A stretch of 64,000 bases of DNA from Quatrionicoccus australiensis (GTDB lineage Bacteria; Pseudomonadota; Gammaproteobacteria; Burkholderiales; Rhodocyclaceae). The notes beneath the pieces are model-generated. The model worked only from the letters and a program-made list of their open reading frames with translations. It had not been told where the DNA came from and ran no database searches. The position numbers and the translations under genes are program-made. Location: contig NZ_CP075188.1 in the NCBI RefSeq assembly GCF_020510525.1, positions 806,001 to 870,000 on the forward strand, in the 5' to 3' direction. Positions 25,719-34,472 of this stretch are shown in pieces (the stretch's first letter is position 1; each line of letters begins with the position of its first letter).

Positions 25719-27512
25719 CTATTGCTTTCGGTTGAACATGAAAATGACGGCAGTCATCGACAACGCAAATATTGTCCAAAATGTGATCCAGTCAGCGACG
25801 TATTGCCGTGAGCTTCTCTCGAAAGGGTAAGGTTTGTAGCTGGCAAAGTTTAGTAACTGACTGGATTGAGATGCCTTAAAGGCATCCCATAACTTGCAGT
25901 TATTCTCGGCTGGGAACACGAGACAAGCTGGGTTGTGTAGATTCAGCGAACCAGAAGGCGTGATGCTGGTAATAGGACCCGGGACAAGTGGCTCAATCTG
26001 CAGTTTCTCTAGGCGATATCCATAAATGGGGTTGTAGCAGCGCATTGGCGATATGCCTGTGAGAAATAAGCCATTGTCGATGATTGAATACCCATTTGGG
26101 GCTTTTGGATCGGCAACTTGCGTAATTTGCGGGGTGATCTCGCCGCGTCTGACCGCGTTGTAATAACTGACAATCGGGGTCGGGTCGAAGTCCTGCTGCT
26201 GATAGTACTCACGACTTTCCAATGCATTCAGAAGAGGTATCCCGACTACGGTGATGACTGCCAGCCATGTTTTGTATTTGCCTGAGGCTTTTACAATAAT
26301 GCCAGTCACAGCTGCAATTAGTGGGATATAGATGATAAGCCAGCGGTATGGTGATGTGGTGGAGCCAATCAATGGAAGGTTCTTTAGGACGGAGTTCCAT
26401 TCCGGGCTGTAGTAGAGAAGAGCCATAGGCACCAAAAGGATCGCGCCTAACACGATGCTTGGAAATCGCGTAGAGGACTTGTCCTGTGCAGGGAATGACA
26501 GTTGTGATTGCTTGGAAAGTGCGAATGCTCCGGCGCCAACAAGCATTACCAGTAGAGGCAAAGGCGTTAGGCCGTAGGCCAACTCATGAGGCATGGCTGC
26601 CCACTGCATGTTTTTCCACAGAGGGGTAACCGTTTGATACGTGTGTTCGCTTGAATAAAATAGGCTCTGAAAGACAAAGGTGAGCAGGCCGCCTATATCG
26701 GATACTCCGGGCAAGGGGTAGTAGTCACGGGAAAAGTTGCTCATCAAAGCCATATTTGCATTGAGCTTTGAGGCACTCAAGGCAATGGCAACGGCTCCCG
26801 CAACCAATCCCCGGACAAGAAAAGTCTTTGCAATATATTCCCTGGTGCTGATTGCCATGACGCAGGCCAGGCCAATGACGGCCAGGGTTGCCGGGATCAT
26901 CAGGGTGGTCAGCCCCGAATGAAACCAATAGGCAACCGCTAGTCCGGCAATGAGTGATTGCCGGATGCTGCGTGCAGAAAGGAGTGGGCTATCCGGCACC
27001 TTGAGGAGAAGGTAGGCAATGAATGGCACCAGCATGAAGGACTGGTAGCCGTAGTGGCCAATGATGATGCGGTGCGCGTAAAACCCGTTGAACATGAAAA
27101 CTGTTGCTGCGACGAGCGCACTTAGGCGCCCCATATACAGGCAACGCCTTGAGAACAAATACATTCCCCAGAAGCCAAGTCCGGCGAAAATCAGAAACGC
27201 CGAATAAACCGCCTGAAGTGGATCGACTATGAAGGTCAGGAACTGCGGCAGGGAGTAGAAGGCAGATTGCGGATCGGCAAAGAGTGCCTGGCCACCACAG
27301 AACGAGGGAGTGAACCAGGGTGGGGTGATAAAGCCGTTGTTCTTGTACCAGAGGAAGCCATCGAGGAACCCCCCTAGGGTCAGCACATAATCGTGGCCCA
27401 TTCTTCCGTTGGCTAGCGGGAAATAATTCCGGAAGATCAGGTGGTAGGCGAGCAGCAATAGGCAGAAGACGCCTGCAACGTGGATGGATGATTTGTGCAG
27501 GTTCCTAAACAT
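25719..27512 (-). CDS. Polytopic membrane protein, GtrC/GT-C glycosyltransferase-like
   Basis: A 597-residue protein with roughly twelve transmembrane helices and a large loop after the first, containing GRMGHDYVLTLGGFLDGFLW and the acidic GT-C-like site, then CGGQALFADPQSAFYSLPQF. The pattern resembles YfhO-type and GT-C enzymes that use undecaprenyl-phosphate sugars on the periplasmic face. As the last gene after gtrB- and gtrA-like genes, it fits the type-specific transferase of a Gtr trio. ATG 27512 overlaps the end of gtrA by eight bases. The acceptor is unknown. The gene is AT-richer than the operon's early genes. Confidence 0.72.
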   Translation of the reverse strand: MFRNLHKSSIHVAGVFCLLLLAYHLIFRNYFPLANGRMGHDYVLTLGGFLDGFLWYKNNGFITPPWFTPSFCGGQALFADPQSAFYSLPQFLTFIVDPLQAVYSAFLIFAGLGFWGMYLFSRRCLYMGRLSALVAATVFMFNGFYAHRIIIGHYGYQSFMLVPFIAYLLLKVPDSPLLSARSIRQSLIAGLAVAYWFHSGLTTLMIPATLAVIGLACVMAISTREYIAKTFLVRGLVAGAVAIALSASKLNANMALMSNFSRDYYPLPGVSDIGGLLTFVFQSLFYSSEHTYQTVTPLWKNMQWAAMPHELAYGLTPLPLLVMLVGAGAFALSKQSQLSFPAQDKSSTRFPSIVLGAILLVPMALLYYSPEWNSVLKNLPLIGSTTSPYRWLIIYIPLIAAVTGIIVKASGKYKTWLAVITVVGIPLLNALESREYYQQQDFDPTPIVSYYNAVRRGEITPQITQVADPKAPNGYSIIDNGLFLTGISPMRCYNPIYGYRLEKLQIEPLVPGPITSITPSGSLNLHNPACLVFPAENNCKLWDAFKASQSSQLLNFASYKPYPFERSSRQYVADWITFWTIFALSMTAVIFMFNRKQ

Positions 27513-27942
27513 CTTTGCCTTTACGAAAGGTGAAATGTTGGTGAATAAAATAGCTGGCAATGACGATCAGCGCGGTGATCATTGCCTGGGCTATTAAGGG
27601 CGGAATGCTGAGGATTTCGACCGCCAATGACAGGCCGACCAGACCCATGGCCAGCGATCCCAGGTGGGCAATATGAAAGCGCATATATTCGGCCCAGACA
27701 TTGCCGGCAGAGCGGAAAACGATCCAGCGCTGGGTCGCGAATGACTGGGTCACGGCGATCATGTGGCTAAGCACGGCGATGACCATGTATCCGATGTATT
27801 TGCTGAGCGCCAGATACAGCCCTGCAAAAATGGCGTAACCGGCCAGCGTATTCCAGGCACCGATGGCCAGATAACGAAATTTCAGACTGTTTTGCCAAAA
27901 CAGTTTGAGGTTGGCAGGGGGCGACTTCCCGTTTTCTGGCAT
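27505..27942 (-). CDS. GtrA family membrane protein
   Basis: A 145-residue protein with four transmembrane helices: FRYLAIGAWNTLAGYAIFAG opens the domain and QRWIVFRS and QHFTFRK are typical GtrA family ends of loops. GtrA proteins are thought to flip undecaprenyl-phosphate-linked sugar across the inner membrane. ATG 27942 (MPENGKSPP) is preferred over longer starts. It lies between the small gene upstream and the GtrC-like gene, which it overlaps. Confidence 0.88.
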   Translation of the reverse strand: MPENGKSPPANLKLFWQNSLKFRYLAIGAWNTLAGYAIFAGLYLALSKYIGYMVIAVLSHMIAVTQSFATQRWIVFRSAGNVWAEYMRFHIAHLGSLAMGLVGLSLAVEILSIPPLIAQAMITALIVIASYFIHQHFTFRKGKDV

Positions 27943-27952
27943 ATGGTTGGTT

Positions 27953-28189
27953 CTAGTTGCAGGGCAGATCGCTAGGCGAAGCCATTGTGATCCAATGCGC
28001 CGATGTGTCGTCCGGCGGGAAGACTCTGTAGCCCCATGGGGCCATACAGAAAGCGAGGCCATTGGCGTTTGAGGCGGAACTGTCTTCCGACTGGTCGCCA
28101 GCGTAGGCCGTTGAGGTAACGGCCACCTGTTGTTCCCCGTGAAGCCCCGCCAGCATCGCTGCTTTGTCGGGGAATGCCAGCGTGTACAT
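27953..28189 (-). CDS. Small protein of unknown function inside the gtr-like cluster
   Basis: A 78-residue frame (MYTLAFPDKAAMLAGLHGE at the start, ending MASPSDLPCN) fills the gap between the GtrB-like and GtrA-like genes almost exactly, with 17 and 10 bases of spacing, in the same orientation. No signal peptide or membrane helix is seen and I recognise no domain. The ribosome site is weak, so it could be non-coding spacer. Confidence 0.5.
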   Translation of the reverse strand: MYTLAFPDKAAMLAGLHGEQQVAVTSTAYAGDQSEDSSASNANGLAFCMAPWGYRVFPPDDTSAHWITMASPSDLPCN

Positions 28190-28206
28190 GACCAGGATTT
28201 TCTTGG

Positions 28207-29193
28207 CTAACGCTTTTCATTGGCGATATTGGTAGCAGCGGGCTGTTGCGATGCTTCTGGCGTATCAAAATTGACCCGCTCCTTCTCGACCACTAAGGGC
28301 CGCTTCATCACATGTGTATGGATGGATGCGATGTACTCCCCCAGAATGCCGATGAAAAAAAGCTGTACCGAGGCAAAGAAAAACATGCCGATCAACACCG
28401 GGGCCGTGCCCAGCGAAAAGCTATCCCAAAAAATCAATTTAGCAATTAAATAAGCAAGCGCAATCAGCATGCTCAAACCAGAAAGGGTAAATCCGGCAAT
28501 TGTTGCGAGGCGGATCGGAACCTTGGAGTGGCTGGTCATGCCAAGCATTGCCAGATCGTACAGGGTGTAGAAATTGTTTTTGCTCAGGCCGCGCAGTCGC
28601 CGTGGCTGCTCGAACGGGATGGTGACGTAATCAAAGCCCAGTTCGGCAACCAGGCCGCGAAAATATGGGTAGGGGTCATCGATGTCTCGAACGGCGCGTA
28701 TGACCTGTCGATCGTAGAGGCCGAAACCGGTACAGTCGGGAATCAGTTCAACTTCCGAAATGCGACCGATGGTTCGATAATAGAAGCGGCGGGCCAGGAA
28801 CATCAAGGGCGTTTCGCGGCTCTTGGGTTTGACCGCAAGCACCATCTTTACCCCTTTTTCCCACTCGGCAATGAACTGCGGAATCATCTCGGGGGGGTCC
28901 TGCAAGTCGGAAGCCATGCCGACCACCGCATCGCCGGTGGCGGCCAGAAGCGCATGTACGGGCGAGCGGATATGGCCGAAATTGCGGGTATTGGTGATCA
29001 GCTTGATGCGCTTGTCGGTTGCCGCCAGTTCCTTGATTTTCGCCACGGTAGCATCGGTCGACGCGTTGTCGATCAGGATATGCTCAAAGCGATACTGCGG
29101 CATGGTGGCAAAGACGGCGCGCAAGCGCCCGACCAACGGCGCGATATTTTCTTCTTCATTGAAGCAGGGCGTAACGATACTGATCAGTTTCAT
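28207..29193 (-). CDS. GtrB/DPM1-like polyprenyl-phosphate glycosyltransferase
   Basis: A 328-residue GT2 enzyme of the ArnC/GtrB type: ISIVTPCFNEEENIAPLVGR, ILIDNASTDATV, GMASDLQDPPEMI and an RRLRGLSKNNFYTLYDLA helix, then two transmembrane segments (about 232-255 and 265-290) and a short tail. It should load a sugar onto undecaprenyl phosphate at the inner membrane for flipping by the GtrA-like protein. It follows the NeuB-like gene after nine bases. Confidence 0.9.
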   Translation of the reverse strand: MKLISIVTPCFNEEENIAPLVGRLRAVFATMPQYRFEHILIDNASTDATVAKIKELAATDKRIKLITNTRNFGHIRSPVHALLAATGDAVVGMASDLQDPPEMIPQFIAEWEKGVKMVLAVKPKSRETPLMFLARRFYYRTIGRISEVELIPDCTGFGLYDRQVIRAVRDIDDPYPYFRGLVAELGFDYVTIPFEQPRRLRGLSKNNFYTLYDLAMLGMTSHSKVPIRLATIAGFTLSGLSMLIALAYLIAKLIFWDSFSLGTAPVLIGMFFFASVQLFFIGILGEYIASIHTHVMKRPLVVEKERVNFDTPEASQQPAATNIANEKR

Positions 29194-29202
29194 CGTTGCT
29201 GC

Positions 29203-30294
29203 TCAAAGTCCGCGTGCATAGATCAAGGACTTGAGCTCCGGCGTTTCGGCATAGGGGCTGTCGATGACATCGATTAGCAGCGGCGCATCGGCGGCGATGT
29301 CCGCAAGAAGTACTTCTCCGTTCATCAGTTCCCGGCAAGAGATTTGCCCTTTTTGCAGGGGAATCGCCAGGTAAATGTCATCGGCAGTCAGGATCTGGCC
29401 CGCGGTTAAATTGCGCCGGGCATAGACCCCGCGCACTAGGCCGTCGAGGTATTCGATTTCCCGTTTCGGGGGGTTGCGCTTAGCACTGCCTGGAGGACCA
29501 CACATTTCAACGGATTTTTTCCAGGCCTTGAACCATTGGTCGGCCTGGTGCGGCAAACTGCAATAGGGGGAAACGGCAATGCCATCGGCTTCGATGTCAA
29601 TGTGGCGCTCAAAAGTGCGAGCGCCCTTGGCGTAGGCCATCATTACTGAACTTTGCCAATCATGATATTCGTGGGTTGAATAACCGATAACGTTGAGCGG
29701 ATAGCGCTGCCGCAAGAAATCGATCTGGTTCAATTCCAACTCGTGGTCCTCCGAGGGGTAGAGCGAAACACAGTGGTTGATCGCTAAGGGAATGTTGCGA
29801 TTGGCAAAAAAAGTTACCAGATCGTCGATATCTTTTAACGAAGAGCCTCCGGTCGACACGATCACCGGCTTTTTCGTCTTCGCGATTTTTTCTATGAGAA
29901 TCCAGTCATTCAAGTCGGAGCTTGCGATCTTGATAATTTCGACGTCCAGTTCCACGCACAGGTCGACCGATGCCTCATCGAATGGTGTGCACATTGGAAT
30001 GCATCCGCCCTGCCGGATGGCCTCGACCATGACCGCGTAATCGTCCCTTGAAACCTGGGTATCGAGTGTTTTCTTGATATAACGAAGATCGGAGCGTTGC
30101 CGGAAATCCTTATGGATGAAATTATCGACGTCCCGGAATTGTAGTTTGATAGCGGCCTTGACGTTGTTGAAACGGACGATCCGCGAATAATCGGTGATGA
30201 TTTTCAGGGCCCGGTCGAGGCGCCCCCAATGGTTGTTGGCCAACTCAAGCACAAAAAGGCCATCAAAAAGCGTATTCGGGGAGGAGTGATTCAT
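29203..30294 (-). CDS. NeuB-family (sialic-acid-synthase-like) protein with SAF domain
   Basis: A 363-residue protein. The NeuB barrel shows LELANNHWGRLDRALKII, IKLQFRD, IKIASSDLNDW, VIVSTGGSSLKDID, NHCVSLYPSED, IGYSTHEYHDW and FERHIDIEADGI. The C-terminal antifreeze-like/SAF domain has VRGVYARRNLTAGQILTADD. NeuB enzymes join phosphoenolpyruvate to a six-carbon amino sugar to give nine-carbon acids (neuraminic, legionaminic, pseudaminic). No neuA, neuC or related genes are in the window, so a different acceptor sugar is possible. Its ATG overlaps the stop of the TPP enzyme (TAATG), so the two are translated together. Confidence 0.85.
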   Translation of the reverse strand: MNHSSPNTLFDGLFVLELANNHWGRLDRALKIITDYSRIVRFNNVKAAIKLQFRDVDNFIHKDFRQRSDLRYIKKTLDTQVSRDDYAVMVEAIRQGGCIPMCTPFDEASVDLCVELDVEIIKIASSDLNDWILIEKIAKTKKPVIVSTGGSSLKDIDDLVTFFANRNIPLAINHCVSLYPSEDHELELNQIDFLRQRYPLNVIGYSTHEYHDWQSSVMMAYAKGARTFERHIDIEADGIAVSPYCSLPHQADQWFKAWKKSVEMCGPPGSAKRNPPKREIEYLDGLVRGVYARRNLTAGQILTADDIYLAIPLQKGQISCRELMNGEVLLADIAADAPLLIDVIDSPYAETPELKSLIYARGL

Positions 30295-32159
30295 TATTTG
30301 ATAGCTCCGCAACAGGAGTTAGTGGATGCAAGCATGTTTTCGGCTAGTTCTTCCGGGGAAAGGAAGGGGTACATATCTTCCAACGGGGGGCTGACGATAC
30401 GGCCATCCGACAGTTGGCGAGAACTCATTCGAGGTTCAAAGCCCTGCGTGTCGTCGAGGATGACTTCGCAAAGATGGGGACCGGGGGTGGCGAGTATCCG
30501 CTCGATTTCCTCGTCGAATGCGGCTTGGTTGAGCCGGCTGGCGGGCAAACCGTAAGCCTGCGCCACCTTGCAGAAGTCTGGGAAAGAAACGCCGCTCGAC
30601 GGGCTTTCGCCCATGACCCGACCAAAGAAGTTATTTTGGGAACTGCGGATCGACAGATAGCCGCGATTATTCAGGACGAAAATCTTGATCGGCAGTTGGT
30701 GGAACGCTACGGTCTGCAATTCTTGGATGTTCAGTTGTAGGCTGCCATCTCCGGCCAGACAGATGACGCGCTGCTGGGTGCTGCGCGAAGCCAGAGCACC
30801 ATACCAGGCACCGATGGCCGCAGGCAGGTCATAGCCCATCGATGCGCTCCCAGAATTGGAAAACAGTCTTTGTCCCTTTTTGAGTTTTGCCGTCTGAAAG
30901 GGCACGATGCAGGCACTTGCATTGCCGCAGGCGACAATGTCGTCGTCGGCCAAATGGGAAAACAGGGTATCAACAAAATGGTAAGGATTGATCTTGCCGT
31001 GATACTCCCTCTGTTGGGGGGTGACGCCGGGGTAACGGGCCTGCCGCTTCTTGCACCAGGCCAGCCAGTCGGCGAATCGTCGTGGGGCATGACCGCTCGC
31101 GGCGGCTTGTTGCGCGAGTTCGGCCAGCAAAGGGCGGACGTCGGCGACTAGGCCGTGCTGCGGTCGATAGGTCGGCTTCTTAAGCTCAGCAGGGTCGATG
31201 TCGACCTGGATAACCTCTGCATGGCGGGCAAAGGCGGCGGTGTTGTAGCTGGTCTGGCGGATATTCAGGCGGCTGCCCAGGACTAGTAACAGATCGGCGT
31301 TTTGCACGGTGAAGTTGCCAGCCCGGGTACCGATGCTTCCTTGCCGACCGCAGAAGAGTGGGTTGTCGGAAGCAATCAGATCATGCGTCCAGGCAGTAAC
31401 GACGGGAATACCCAGTGCCTGGATTGCGGCTTCGAATTCGGCGAGTGCCTTGCCGACACGGACGCCGCTGCCTGCGAGGATGACCGGGCGTTCCGCCTGT
31501 GCAATTTTGCCCAGGATGAAACGAGCCTGTTGCGGAGTGTCACCTCGGTTTGCCCCTGCTTTTACCCATTCAATGTCCCGTTCTGGTATGTAGGGGGGAA
31601 TCGTTGTCGGATCGATAAAAGCTGATTGCACGTCGATGGGAATGTCCAGCCAGCATGGACCAGGACGGCCACTCATGGCGAGATGCAAGGCGCGTCCGAG
31701 TTCACGGACAATATCTTCCGGGTTTCTTACCATTGTGGCGTACTTGGTGATACCGCGGACCATGGGAATAATATCGGCCTCTTGGTCGCCCAGTTGGCGC
31801 AGGTTGGGAAGGTCGAAGCAGCCGAGGTGGGTTTCTCGCTTGACCTGCCCGGAAAGAATCAGCATCGGGATGGAATCCGTCCAGGCGCCAAAGACGCCAT
31901 TGAGGGCATTGATGCCGCCGGGGCCGGTGGTGACATTGATCACCCCGATGTGGTTGTTGATGCGGGCGTAAGCTTCGGCCGCCATGGCGCAGCTTTGTTC
32001 GTGGTGGCAGCACACCGCTTCCAGGCCGGACTGATGCCCCAGCGCATCGTTAAGGAACATGGCGCCGCCGCCTGTCAGCAGAAATACGTGGCGCACACCT
32101 TGGGCCACAAGGGTTTGGGCGATGTACTCGGAAACGCGGATCGGTTTGACTTCAGTCAT
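30294..32159 (-). CDS. TPP-dependent carboligase, acetolactate-synthase-like (YerE-like candidate)
   Basis: A 621-residue thiamine-diphosphate enzyme of the IlvB fold. The N-terminal Pyr domain has LLTGGGAMFLNDAL and the catalytic Glu in CHHEQSCAMAAEAYAR; the C-terminal PP domain has CLAGDGSLQLNIQELQ ending in VLNNRGYLSIR, the Mg-TPP motif. IlvB synthesises acetolactate, but here the gene sits in a CDP-deoxysugar operon with rfbFGH. The closest known precedent is YerE, which adds a two-carbon unit from pyruvate to CDP-3,6-dideoxy-4-ketoglucose to make yersiniose. A role in building a branched sugar is inference from this context. Confidence 0.85.
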   Translation of the reverse strand: MTEVKPIRVSEYIAQTLVAQGVRHVFLLTGGGAMFLNDALGHQSGLEAVCCHHEQSCAMAAEAYARINNHIGVINVTTGPGGINALNGVFGAWTDSIPMLILSGQVKRETHLGCFDLPNLRQLGDQEADIIPMVRGITKYATMVRNPEDIVRELGRALHLAMSGRPGPCWLDIPIDVQSAFIDPTTIPPYIPERDIEWVKAGANRGDTPQQARFILGKIAQAERPVILAGSGVRVGKALAEFEAAIQALGIPVVTAWTHDLIASDNPLFCGRQGSIGTRAGNFTVQNADLLLVLGSRLNIRQTSYNTAAFARHAEVIQVDIDPAELKKPTYRPQHGLVADVRPLLAELAQQAAASGHAPRRFADWLAWCKKRQARYPGVTPQQREYHGKINPYHFVDTLFSHLADDDIVACGNASACIVPFQTAKLKKGQRLFSNSGSASMGYDLPAAIGAWYGALASRSTQQRVICLAGDGSLQLNIQELQTVAFHQLPIKIFVLNNRGYLSIRSSQNNFFGRVMGESPSSGVSFPDFCKVAQAYGLPASRLNQAAFDEEIERILATPGPHLCEVILDDTQGFEPRMSSRQLSDGRIVSPPLEDMYPFLSPEELAENMLASTNSCCGAIK

Positions 32160-32177
32160 GGTTGAGTCACGGTACAG

Positions 32178-33248
32178 TTAATTGGGAATGGCATATAAAT
32201 CAAGTTCAAAGGTGCTGTGGGCATGCTGACGAATAAAGAACCGGTAATTCAGTTGCCAGCTGGCAATCATTAACGGAATTTGCCAAAGATGCGCTGGGTG
32301 GTGATACAAGCCAATGGCTAGGCCGGGACGGCAGGATTCGATGGTCTTTCTGGCACCCAGCAGGGCGTCCGGTTCGGCTCCTTCAATATCCATCTTGATC
32401 AGGTTGGGGCGAAAATTGATCAGTGCTTCATCGATGGCGACGCATTGAATGTTGGTGTTGCCCTGAGTGCCAAGTGCGCTTGCGGTACCCTGTTCTGCAT
32501 TGAAGCGCTGCATGGCAGAGGTGACCGAAACACCGCAAGGGAAGCAGGCCGCAGGAGTGTTCGGCATTTGGGCGCGGATGCGTTTGACCAGCGCTTGGTA
32601 ATTGCGCATATCGGGTTCAAATGCCGCGATAGCCTCAAAATGGTAACTCCCCTTCTGCAAATGATCGAGCGTGTCGCCGTTGAATGCACCGCAATCAATG
32701 AAGCGCAAGGGGTTTTGCCACGGAGGCAAATCGCTGGCTCGGTACTGGTCATCAAACGTCGGGGCCGGAAGCCTGCCGTAATTCCCGGTGGTCCGGAATT
32801 CAACCACTGCATCGAGCAACTGGCGGCTTTTTTCATCTGCCAAGAGCTTCCTCAGCGAGTCAATGGCTGTTGCAAACGGCGCGTAATAGCCTGCATCGGT
32901 TAGCCAGTAGTGGTCGGGCAGGGCGTGTGGGAAACGGTTGTAGAACTCGACGACGTTGATGACCTCGGCGAAGCCCATAGCCCGGATGTCGCGCAGCAGG
33001 GGCTCCATATCGACTGCAAAATTGTGGATGGCGACGATGACGCTGACCGAGTCTGGTGTGTGCTGAGCGAGCCAGGCGGCTGGGGAGCAAACCGGAAGCC
33101 CGAGGCTGGTCTGGCCGGGCTGTGCATGGGTATCGATGAAGCCAGAAACCAGTCGGCCTGATTGGCGGAGATAGGTGCAGATTTCCCGCCCCTTGTTGCC
33201 GGCACCATAGATCACGAAAGAATGAGATGAGGGGTGTTTGTTGCCCAT
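32178..33248 (-). CDS. FkbM family methyltransferase with an N-terminal Rossmann-like domain
   Basis: A 356-residue two-domain protein. The first 110 residues begin HSFVIYGAGNKGREICTYL, a PglD/CoA-binding-type nucleotide fold. The C-terminal domain has FIDCGAFNGDTLDHL (SAM loop), AFEPDMRNYQALVKRI and LIKMDIEGAEPDALLGARK, the FkbM O-methyltransferase signature. It may methylate a hydroxyl on the sugar or glycan. ATG 33248 is chosen over an in-frame TTG at 33260. A similar N-terminal domain is fused to the next methyltransferase gene at its C-terminus. Confidence 0.85.
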   Translation of the reverse strand: MGNKHPSSHSFVIYGAGNKGREICTYLRQSGRLVSGFIDTHAQPGQTSLGLPVCSPAAWLAQHTPDSVSVIVAIHNFAVDMEPLLRDIRAMGFAEVINVVEFYNRFPHALPDHYWLTDAGYYAPFATAIDSLRKLLADEKSRQLLDAVVEFRTTGNYGRLPAPTFDDQYRASDLPPWQNPLRFIDCGAFNGDTLDHLQKGSYHFEAIAAFEPDMRNYQALVKRIRAQMPNTPAACFPCGVSVTSAMQRFNAEQGTASALGTQGNTNIQCVAIDEALINFRPNLIKMDIEGAEPDALLGARKTIESCRPGLAIGLYHHPAHLWQIPLMIASWQLNYRFFIRQHAHSTFELDLYAIPN

Positions 33249-33266
33249 ATCAGTTCCCAAGAGTTT

Positions 33267-34472
33267 TTAAGCTGCGGCAGGAAGCACGATTTCACCCATA
33301 TAACCCAAGCTGCGGATGCGTGCGCAAATTTCCTCGCTATGCAATGCGGCGGCGACGACGATCACCGTATCTGGCATGAGGTTGCTCAGCCCGGTTTCGG
33401 GGGCGGAGATGGTTGTGCCCGCAAATTGCCGCCCCTGTTTGTTGCTGTCCTGGTCGACGATGGCGACGATACGGCATTGCCTCAGCGGGGAGTCCTCGAG
33501 CAGTCGTTGGGCGTAAGAGCCCGCTCCCCACAGCAATACCGGACGGCGTTCGTGGGCCAGTGCTTCCAGTGCAGGGTAACTTGCCGCTTGTCGCGACTGC
33601 TCGATGTAGGCACGCACTAGTTCGGCTAGTGGCGGCGGTTGGGCCGGCAGCGACGGCATCGCGTTCGCATCCGCTTCGAACAACGCCCAGGCTGCTGGAT
33701 AGCTACGTTGGTTCGGCAGGGCGATGTCGGTTTCGCCGCCCGCAATGACTTTGAAGCCGTGAAATCGGGCTAGTACGCCTAGTGTCTCCCGGCTGAAGTG
33801 GTTGATGTGCTCGCTGTCGAAGTAATAGAAAGGGACTGCAGGGTGGTCTACATAGTGGCTGGCGTCGGGCACTTCGACATAGAGCAGGCCCCTTGGAGCA
33901 AGGCGAGAATGCAGGCGTTTCAGCGGGGTGCTAACGTCGAGCAGATGTTCGAGGACGTGAGAAAGGATGATCACGTCGAATGGCTCCTGGTCGGGCAGAC
34001 TGTCTGGATCTGACAGAACGCCGCGGCTAGCCTGGATGCCTGCCGACTGAAGATGGGTGACACAAACCTGTGACGGGTCCACCCCGTACAGGTTAACAAA
34101 ACCGTGTTGGCGCAGAACTTTCAGGATGCCGCCCCGTGCGCAGCCGATGTCCAGAATACGGGCGCTCTTGTCGAATAGGTGGGGCAACAGGCGGCCTGCC
34201 GTATCTGCAATACGTGTTGCGTCTAGTTCGGAGTCGCCCCCGCCGGTTGCAACACCAGGGTCTTCGTAGTGCGAGAAATCGCTGTAATAACGGTCGTAAT
34301 CGACTTGTGATGCGCGTGTGTCGGCGTGTACACCACCGCAGTGCGGGCAGGCAACGATAGTGTAGCCAGGGGGCAGAGGGCTGTTTTCCGGTAGCGTGAA
34401 GCGCATCGGATGCAGAGGCGTGGCTTCGTTGCTACCGCAGAGCGGGCAGGGGCGGTGGGCAGTGTCGGTCAC
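33267..34472 (-). CDS. Class I SAM methyltransferase with zinc-binding N-terminus (sugar C-methyltransferase-like)
   Basis: A 401-residue protein. The N-terminus has CPLCGSNE and VACPHCGGVH, a four-Cys zinc site as in TylC3/NovU-type C-methyltransferases. The SAM domain follows: ARILDIGCARGGILKVLRQ, GVDPS and VIILSHVLEHLLDVS. Residues 280-400 form a Rossmann-like tail beginning RRPVLLWGAGSYAQRLLE and ending in a C-terminal GAG-type fold. The TylC3/NovU family methylates ring carbon 3 or 5 of keto-deoxysugars, which would suit the RfbH product. The GTG start overlaps the upstream reductase stop by four bases. Confidence 0.85.
   Translation of the reverse strand: MTDTAHRPCPLCGSNEATPLHPMRFTLPENSPLPPGYTIVACPHCGGVHADTRASQVDYDRYYSDFSHYEDPGVATGGGDSELDATRIADTAGRLLPHLFDKSARILDIGCARGGILKVLRQHGFVNLYGVDPSQVCVTHLQSAGIQASRGVLSDPDSLPDQEPFDVIILSHVLEHLLDVSTPLKRLHSRLAPRGLLYVEVPDASHYVDHPAVPFYYFDSEHINHFSRETLGVLARFHGFKVIAGGETDIALPNQRSYPAAWALFEADANAMPSLPAQPPPLAELVRAYIEQSRQAASYPALEALAHERRPVLLWGAGSYAQRLLEDSPLRQCRIVAIVDQDSNKQGRQFAGTTISAPETGLSNLMPDTVIVVAAALHSEEICARIRSLGYMGEIVLPAAA

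Noticed and set aside
30294..32159. TPP enzyme as the housekeeping acetolactate synthase
   Set aside because: There is no ilvN or ilvC partner, and it is coupled to a NeuB-like gene within a deoxysugar operon.
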